Positions 6,970 through 11,356 of a stretch of DNA of 11,356 nucleotides are shown in pieces (position 1 is the stretch's first letter; each line of letters starts with the position of its first letter). The notes under the pieces were generated by a model. It saw only the letters and a list, made by a program, of their open reading frames with translations, made no database searches and was not told the DNA's origin. Source of the stretch: Bdellovibrionales bacterium (GTDB taxonomy: Bacteria; Bdellovibrionota; Bacteriovoracia; Bacteriovoracales; Bacteriovoracaceae); the NCBI GenBank assembly GCA_030633015.1, contig DAOVTR010000017.1:1-11356 (forward strand), written 5' to 3'. A program made the translations under genes and the position numbers.

Positions 6970-7959
6970 ATGATTAGTATATTAATGCCTCTAAAAAATG
7001 ATGAAACCCATATTTCACAAACAATTGATTCTATTATTGGTCAAACGTATAAAAATTGGGAACTACTAATCATTGATGATTATTCAACAGATAATAGTCT
7101 TGCTATCGTAAAAAAAATTGCGAAAAGTGATCTTCGCATCAAATACTATAAAAATAATAATCCAGGAATTATTCCAGCACTCAAGCTTGCTCTTTCAAAT
7201 TCACAGGGTCAATTTATTACTCGCATGGACAGTGACGATCTAATGGCTCCTTTAAAATTAGAATTATTAAGAAATCTTCTAATGCAATATGGAACAGGAT
7301 ATATCACGACTGGACTTGTTGAATACTTTTCAGATTTCATATTGCAAAATGGATTTATTAAATATCAAAATTGGTTAAATAATCTTACTCTACATGAAAA
7401 TAATTTCAATGATCTTTTTAAAGAGTGCCCAATTGCTTCTCCATGTTGGCTAATTTACAAAACAGACCTAATAAGCATGGATGGCCTTAAAGATATAATC
7501 TACCCGGAAGATTATGACTTTTGCTTCAAACTTTATAAAAATAATTTCAAAATTAAATCTGTTAAAAAAACCATCCATTTTTGGAGAGACCACCCCACGA
7601 GAGCATCTCGCAATTGTTCAAACTATAAAGATCAAAGTTTTTATGCCCTGAAAATAAAGTATATTAGAGAGTTTTTCCCACGAAAAAACTACGTTATCTG
7701 GGGTGCAGGAACAAAGGGAAAAAAACTTGCTAAATATCTTATTGATCAAAAAATAAATTTTACTTGGGTAACAAACAATCCAAACAAGATTACAAAAAAT
7801 ATATATAATATAATAATAGAGTCTACTGATATAGTATTCACCAAGGATAATCCCCTTATTTTACTTGCATTTTCATCACCTCAAGAAATAAATCAAGTAA
7901 ATAGCTATTTAAATAATTTAGGTTTTATAAAAAATAAAACTTTTATCAATCTATTTTAA
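6970..7959 (+). CDS. Family 2 glycosyltransferase with C-terminal Rossmann-like domain
   Basis: This 329-aa protein transfers a sugar from a nucleotide donor, probably onto an envelope polysaccharide or glycoconjugate. Residues 1-215 form a GT-A fold: ISILMPLKND at the start, IIDDYSTD at 34-41 for nucleotide binding, RMDSDD at 85-90 as the metal-binding DXD region, and YPEDYDF at 178-184 holding the likely catalytic acidic residues. Residues about 238-329 form a second domain opening with YVIWGAGTKGKKLAKYL, a glycine-rich Rossmann signature that could bind a nucleotide or nucleotide-sugar. There is no TM segment, so it is probably cytoplasmic. The ATG start has AAGGG six bases upstream. It is divergent from the motor operon and shares its regulatory region. 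The acceptor and sugar cannot be inferred. Confidence 0.9.
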   Translation: MISILMPLKNDETHISQTIDSIIGQTYKNWELLIIDDYSTDNSLAIVKKIAKSDLRIKYYKNNNPGIIPALKLALSNSQGQFITRMDSDDLMAPLKLELLRNLLMQYGTGYITTGLVEYFSDFILQNGFIKYQNWLNNLTLHENNFNDLFKECPIASPCWLIYKTDLISMDGLKDIIYPEDYDFCFKLYKNNFKIKSVKKTIHFWRDHPTRASRNCSNYKDQSFYALKIKYIREFFPRKNYVIWGAGTKGKKLAKYLIDQKINFTWVTNNPNKITKNIYNIIIESTDIVFTKDNPLILLAFSSPQEINQVNSYLNNLGFIKNKTFINLF

Positions 7960-7976
7960 TATCTCTATAATAAGTG

Positions 7977-8014
7977 TTGCACTGTTTGCACAAACATATA
8001 AAATTATATATAAA
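7977..8014 (+). promoter_or_regulatory. Possible promoter of the HD-GYP-like gene, with small repeats
   Basis: TTGCAC occurs twice (7977-7982 and 7986-7991). The second copy is 17 nt before TATAAA at 8009-8014, a weak -35/-10 pair. TGTTTG, CA, CAAACA (7983-7996) forms a short inverted repeat over the -35 and could be a regulator site. The evidence is compositional and weak. Confidence 0.3.
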
Positions 8015-8054
8015 TTAAAAAATATATTTGCAATATTACAAATGAGAGAATTAA

Positions 8055-8996
8055 TTGGATTATACTCCACTCAGAATAAACACGATTAGACCTGAAACCA
8101 TCATTAATTTTGATCTCTATATTTTATTTAAAGAGCAATACCTTCGATATAAAAGCAATGGAATTACAATTGAAATCGACCTACATAAAAAATTAAAAAA
8201 ACAAAAAGTTGCACGTTTTTTTATTACTGCCGACGACGAAGTAAAATATCAAAAATACTTAGATCAAATTTTAAATGAAACCCTGAAAGACGACTCTGTC
8301 CCAATTGAAGAAAAAGCAACTTTGGCTGAGGGAGTTGCAAGCACCGCCGTTGACAAAATGATAAGTAACCCAGGAAGTAAGGCTGCATTCCAAATGACCG
8401 AAAAAGCTGCAGTAAATCTCAGACAAGTACTTACAGATAACAAAGATGCTCTTAAATTAATTTTTGGAAAAGATATTTCTGAAGGTGAAAATATTATTGT
8501 AAAACACTCTTTAAATGTCTCCGTTCTTGCAACAAAACTTGCTCAGTATTTAGGTCGACCTGAACACGAGATTGACAACATTGCTGTTGCTGGTCTTATT
8601 CATGATTTATCACTAACTAGACTTTCGTCTGACAAACAGCAAATTTTCAAAAAAGAGAAGTCTAATTTATCTCGTGATGAACTCAAATTATATAACGCCC
8701 ATCCAAGAGATACAGTTGAACTATTAAAAGACAAAGATTATATTAACAAAGAAATAATAGCTTTAATTTTAAATCATGAAGAAAATCGTTCAGGTAGTGG
8801 TCCACACAAAAAATTAAAATTAACTATTACCGAAGAAATTCTAGCTATAGTCGATTGCTATGATAAAAAAATTACTGGTCTTGGAAAGTCTCCCAAAGAT
8901 GCTCTTAAAGAAATGACCATTGATGAATTAGGAAACTATGATCTAAAATTAATAAACAAGCTTAAAAGTGTTTTAAAACAAGAAGGGGTAATATAG
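8055..8996 (+). CDS. Degenerate HD-GYP-domain protein
   Basis: This 313-aa protein is probably cytoplasmic. Residues 1-130 match the N-terminal module common in deltaproteobacterial HD-GYP proteins (NFDLYILFKEQYLRY, then FFITADDEVKYQKYL). Residues 135-313 follow the HD-GYP order: His151, HD at 183-184, HP at 216-217, HE at 241-242 and IVDCYD at 265-270. Intact HD-GYP enzymes hydrolyse cyclic di-GMP. Here HDxGK is HDLSL, the HHE pair is NHE, and GYP is replaced by SGSGPH. Several metal or substrate residues are therefore lost, and it may bind rather than cleave a nucleotide. The TTG start at 8055 is chosen because the first internal Met is residue 102 and the conserved N-terminal module needs it; GAGAG lies six bases upstream. 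It overlaps the next gene by one base. Confidence 0.85.
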   Translation: MDYTPLRINTIRPETIINFDLYILFKEQYLRYKSNGITIEIDLHKKLKKQKVARFFITADDEVKYQKYLDQILNETLKDDSVPIEEKATLAEGVASTAVDKMISNPGSKAAFQMTEKAAVNLRQVLTDNKDALKLIFGKDISEGENIIVKHSLNVSVLATKLAQYLGRPEHEIDNIAVAGLIHDLSLTRLSSDKQQIFKKEKSNLSRDELKLYNAHPRDTVELLKDKDYINKEIIALILNHEENRSGSGPHKKLKLTITEEILAIVDCYDKKITGLGKSPKDALKEMTIDELGNYDLKLINKLKSVLKQEGVI

Positions 8997-9292
8997 TGAA
9001 GAGCACCTTATTTATATTAATGATAATTTCTCTACTTCAATGTTCTCAAAATTATACTAAACAAGACTGCGAAGAACTCTCCATCAGAAAATATAAGGGA
9101 CATCCCAGATCTTCAAATTTATTTGATTCGAACTGCGGGACATACACTCTTAAATACTCCCAAAAACAATGCCAAAAAGCCTTTGTGGAGCTATCTATGG
9201 GAAAAAACAAGGATCAACTTAAAGACAAGTTTGGCAGCAAAATTATTGAATGCTTTACAAGCTCAGATCTTAAAAGATTTCTTAAAAAATAA
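8996..9292 (+). CDS. Small exported cysteine-rich protein, possible lipoprotein
   Basis: I do not recognise this 98-aa protein. It begins with a short signal sequence: Lys2, a hydrophobic stretch 4-14, then LLQC at 13-16. This resembles a lipobox, but Gln before the Cys is atypical, so lipidation is uncertain. The mature part is hydrophilic and basic with four further cysteines (25, 47, 59, 86), enough for two disulfides in the periplasm. The GTG start overlaps the last base of the upstream stop codon (TAGTG) and has AAGGGG seven bases upstream, so it is translationally coupled to the HD-GYP-like gene. The overlap suggests linked function, but none can be assigned. Confidence 0.72.
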   Translation: MKSTLFILMIISLLQCSQNYTKQDCEELSIRKYKGHPRSSNLFDSNCGTYTLKYSQKQCQKAFVELSMGKNKDQLKDKFGSKIIECFTSSDLKRFLKK

Positions 9293-9348
9293 TAATTTAA
9301 AAACAAAAATTGTGACACACCACCACTTAATAATTGAGTTATTTACTC

Positions 9349-9377
9349 TTGACCTTAAAAAGCCAATACATTAAATT
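9349..9377 (+). promoter_or_regulatory. Candidate promoter of fabH
   Basis: TTGACC (5/6 to the sigma-70 -35) is followed after 17 nt by TAAATT (4/6 to the -10), 39 nt before the ATG at 9417. Another AT-rich -10-like sequence, TATAAA, lies near 9388 but has no good -35. Spacing is correct; the -10 is poor. Confidence 0.4.
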
Positions 9378-9416
9378 CTAGGCTCTTATAAATAGATAAA
9401 ATTTAAAGGCACTGTT

Positions 9417-10415
9417 ATGACTAATCAAATATATTCAAAAATTAAGGGAACTGGCTCTTATTTACCTAAAAAAATTCTTACAAATGAAGATTTAACAAAA
9501 ATGGTAGACACAACAGATGAGTGGATAAAAGAGAGAACAGGAGTTGAAGAGAGAAGAATTGCCTCCATTGATGGTGGAGAATTTTGCTCAGATATGGCAG
9601 CTGAAGCAAGTAAAAAGGCCATTGAGTCAGCAGGACTCTCTCCAAATGATGTTGACTTTATTTTACTTGGAACGGTCTCTGGAGACTATATTCTCCCGAG
9701 TACATCAGCTGTAATGCAACAAAAAATAGGGATTACTAACGAGTGTCCATGTCTTGATATTGTTGCTGCCTGCTCAGGTTTTGTCTACGGTCTTGTACTT
9801 GCTGACAGTTTGATTAAGGCCGGATTATATAAAAATATTTTAGTCATTGGAGCTGAAATGCTCAGTCCAATCATTAACTGGAAAGACAGAACAACTTGTA
9901 TTTTATTTTCAGATGGAGCAGGCGCTGCGATTATTGGAAGATCAGATGACCAATCTAAAATTGTCTCCTCAACTCTCTCTTGTGATGGAACTGGTGATAA
10001 ACTTCTTTTTATTCCAGGAGGAGGAACGACTGAACCCCTAACTGGTGAAAGCATTAAACAAAATAGAAATAGGATGCTTATGGAAGGAAAGCCTATTTTC
10101 AAATATGCCACAAGAACCATGATGAAAAATTTTAGAGATGTCCTCAAAAAGTCTAAAACTTCTATAAATGATATTGATTGGTTTATTCCTCATCAAGCAA
10201 ATTTAAGAATTATTGAATATATTGCAAAAAAATTAGAATTTAATATGGAGAAAGTGATCATAACTGTCGATAAGCTTGGTAACAACTCCGCAGCAACAAT
10301 TCCAATTGCTTTAGATATTGCAATCAGAGATGGAAGAATAAAAAAAGGAGATAAGATTGCAATGGCCACATTTGGAGCAGGCGTAACTTCTGGAGCAATA
10401 ATTATTGATTACTAA
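9417..10415 (+). CDS. fabH: 3-oxoacyl-ACP synthase III (FabH)
   Basis: FabH condenses acetyl-CoA (or another acyl-CoA) with malonyl-ACP to start type II fatty acid synthesis in the cytoplasm. The 332-aa length is slightly above the usual 310-330. The catalytic triad is visible: Cys119 in AACSGF, His259 in PHQANLRI and Asn289 in GNNSAATIP. Other family marks are DEWIKERTGVEERR near 34-47, SDGAGAA at 165-171 and FGAGVTSGA near the end. The ATG start has AAAGG seven bases upstream and matches the conserved N-terminus GTGSYLP. It is followed 10 nt later by a lipid-kinase-family gene rather than by fabD/fabG or plsX, so it is outside a classical fab cluster. It might be a specialised or additional KASIII with a different primer preference, which the sequence alone cannot settle. 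Confidence 0.95.
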   Translation: MTNQIYSKIKGTGSYLPKKILTNEDLTKMVDTTDEWIKERTGVEERRIASIDGGEFCSDMAAEASKKAIESAGLSPNDVDFILLGTVSGDYILPSTSAVMQQKIGITNECPCLDIVAACSGFVYGLVLADSLIKAGLYKNILVIGAEMLSPIINWKDRTTCILFSDGAGAAIIGRSDDQSKIVSSTLSCDGTGDKLLFIPGGGTTEPLTGESIKQNRNRMLMEGKPIFKYATRTMMKNFRDVLKKSKTSINDIDWFIPHQANLRIIEYIAKKLEFNMEKVIITVDKLGNNSAATIPIALDIAIRDGRIKKGDKIAMATFGAGVTSGAIIIDY

Positions 10416-10425
10416 TAAGGTAACA

Positions 10426-11142
10426 ATGGCGAAATTTGAAGAAAAAACAAATTTAAAAATACTTTTCCCTAGAGATTTTTCTTCTGAAAAAGACGAAGAA
10501 ACAAATAAAGAGAAAATAAAAGCTACTCGAAAGGATCTCCAAATTTCAAGAAGACTTTTTCATATGGCCAATGGGTTCTTTTTTGCCACCGCATACGCAT
10601 TAACCCTAAGCCATCAGCAGGTCGTTTATCTGCTGGGAACTATTGCATGCTCTCTTTATTTACTAGATCATGTAAGAATTTCCTATCCAGAATTAGCAAA
10701 AAAATTTGAATCAAGCACAAAATACCTTTTGAGGGCCGAAGAGCAAATTAAAGAATCTGCAGCCATTCCGTACGCAATAGCAATTTTACTTACAATCTTA
10801 AGTTTTCCAAAAGCAATTGCAATTGCAAGCATATACACTCTTGCGTTTGCTGATCCACTTTCAGCAATAATAGGTATAAAGTTTGGTAAACATCATATTG
10901 TTAAAGAAAAAAGTGTGGAAGGTTCAATTGCTTTTTTTATATGCACTTTTCTTGCAATTGGCCTCTCTTTTAATTTGTTAGGCATTACTGGGTTTTCAGT
11001 TTGGATCATTGCATTCTTAGTTGGAGTAATTGTTACTTTTTTTGAAATGATTCCCTTACGACTTGACGATAATCTGACCATTCCTCTATTTACAGCAGTT
11101 ATATTATGGCTTATTTCCAGTTTCTTTGGTCTCGTGATTTAA
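10426..11142 (+). CDS. Diacylglycerol/polyprenol (dolichol) kinase-family membrane protein
   Basis: This 238-aa protein belongs to the Dgk1/SEC59/VTE5 family of lipid kinases, several of which use CTP to phosphorylate diacylglycerol, dolichol or phytol. Family signatures are RRLFHMANG at 42-50, ADPLSAIIGIKFGK at 142-155, KSVEGSIAFF at 162-171 and the acidic motif EMIP...LDDNLTIP at 207-220. About six hydrophobic segments between 48 and 236 indicate an inner-membrane protein with a polar N-terminus of about 40 residues. I chose the ATG at 10426 because AAGG lies five bases upstream. A TTG at 10405 in the same frame would overlap fabH but lacks such support. It sits 10 nt after fabH, so the pair is probably co-transcribed and may act in lipid turnover. 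The substrate cannot be told from sequence. Confidence 0.85.
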   Translation: MAKFEEKTNLKILFPRDFSSEKDEETNKEKIKATRKDLQISRRLFHMANGFFFATAYALTLSHQQVVYLLGTIACSLYLLDHVRISYPELAKKFESSTKYLLRAEEQIKESAAIPYAIAILLTILSFPKAIAIASIYTLAFADPLSAIIGIKFGKHHIVKEKSVEGSIAFFICTFLAIGLSFNLLGITGFSVWIIAFLVGVIVTFFEMIPLRLDDNLTIPLFTAVILWLISSFFGLVI

Positions 11143-11185
11143 TATTTTATCTACTTAATTTAATCTAAAAATGATATTGTAATTT

Positions 11186-11356
11186 GTGACATCAAACCAA
11201 AATAAAGAGATAAAAAGTTTAATTTCCCTAGTTCAAGATTTAAATCTTCAAGATATTAATCTTGAAGAAAAATTATCTAAAAATATTCAAATCCATTCAT
11301 TTTCAAACATACTAGATAAACTTAATTTCGACCTTTTTAATAGCGATAAATATAAA
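11186..11356 (+). CDS. Possible start of an unrecognised protein (partial, runs off the right edge)
   Basis: An open frame of 57 codons begins at GTG 11186 (MTSNQNKEIKSLISLVQDL) and reaches the window edge without a stop, while the other forward frames are interrupted. The product so far is hydrophilic, with Leu/Ile/Lys spacing suggesting helices. There is no clear ribosome binding site, so the start is uncertain. It lies 43 nt after the lipid-kinase-family gene on the same strand. No family is recognised. Confidence 0.5.
   Translation, partial: MTSNQNKEIKSLISLVQDLNLQDINLEEKLSKNIQIHSFSNILDKLNFDLFNSDKYK

Noticed and set aside
8028..8041. Near-palindrome TTGCAATATTACAA before the HD-GYP-like gene
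   Set aside because: One mismatch in a short AT-rich element so close to the start codon is not enough to call an operator.
9293..9416. Rho-independent terminator between the small exported protein and fabH
   Set aside because: No GC-rich stem followed by a T-run was found; only AT-rich sequence and a candidate promoter are visible.
9785..10147. Long reverse open frame inside fabH
   Set aside because: It is a shadow of a clearly conserved fabH with an intact catalytic triad and shows no domain of its own.

Overview
This AT-rich window reads as part of a Gram-negative bacterial chromosome. Cell-envelope genes dominate, TTG and GTG starts are used alongside ATG, and the mix of FHA proteins, MotA/MotB-like channel proteins, an HD-GYP-like protein and a CTP-dependent lipid kinase suggests a Bdellovibrionota/Bacteriovorax-type predator or a relative. 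That taxonomic guess is inference: there is no rRNA or other marker gene in the window. No mobile element, CRISPR array or tRNA was seen.

Left block (1-6745, minus strand, transcribed right to left). Five genes lie head to tail with gaps of 15 to 87 nt and look like one operon. In order they are: a 716-aa MotB/ZorB-type membrane protein with one N-terminal TM helix carrying the channel-type Asp, a very long coiled coil and an OmpA-like C-terminus; a 362-aa MotA/TolQ/ExbB-type channel protein with an acidic tail; a 479-aa FHA plus coiled-coil protein; a 251-aa FHA protein ending in a Lys-Glu repeat encoded by a hexanucleotide microsatellite; and an RluA-type pseudouridine synthase fused in frame to the C-terminal half-domain of a GT-B glycosyltransferase, which runs off the left edge. 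The first four genes look like an undescribed ion-driven motor or energy-transducing complex with built-in phosphothreonine readers. A close match to a flagellar sigma-28 promoter (TAAA, 15 nt, CCCGATAA) sits just upstream of the first gene.

Divergent intergenic region (6746-6969). It holds the sigma-28-like promoter for the motor operon, a perfect 16-bp palindrome, a 7-3-7 inverted repeat and an AT-rich -10-like region for the rightward gene.

Right block (6970-11356, plus strand). A GT2 glycosyltransferase with an extra C-terminal Rossmann-like domain comes first. It is followed by a degenerate HD-GYP protein that overlaps a small cysteine-rich exported protein by one base. Then comes fabH (beta-ketoacyl-ACP synthase III), followed 10 nt later by a dolichol/diacylglycerol kinase-family membrane protein, a pair that fits lipid metabolism. 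An unrecognised open frame starts at 11186 and leaves the window on the right.
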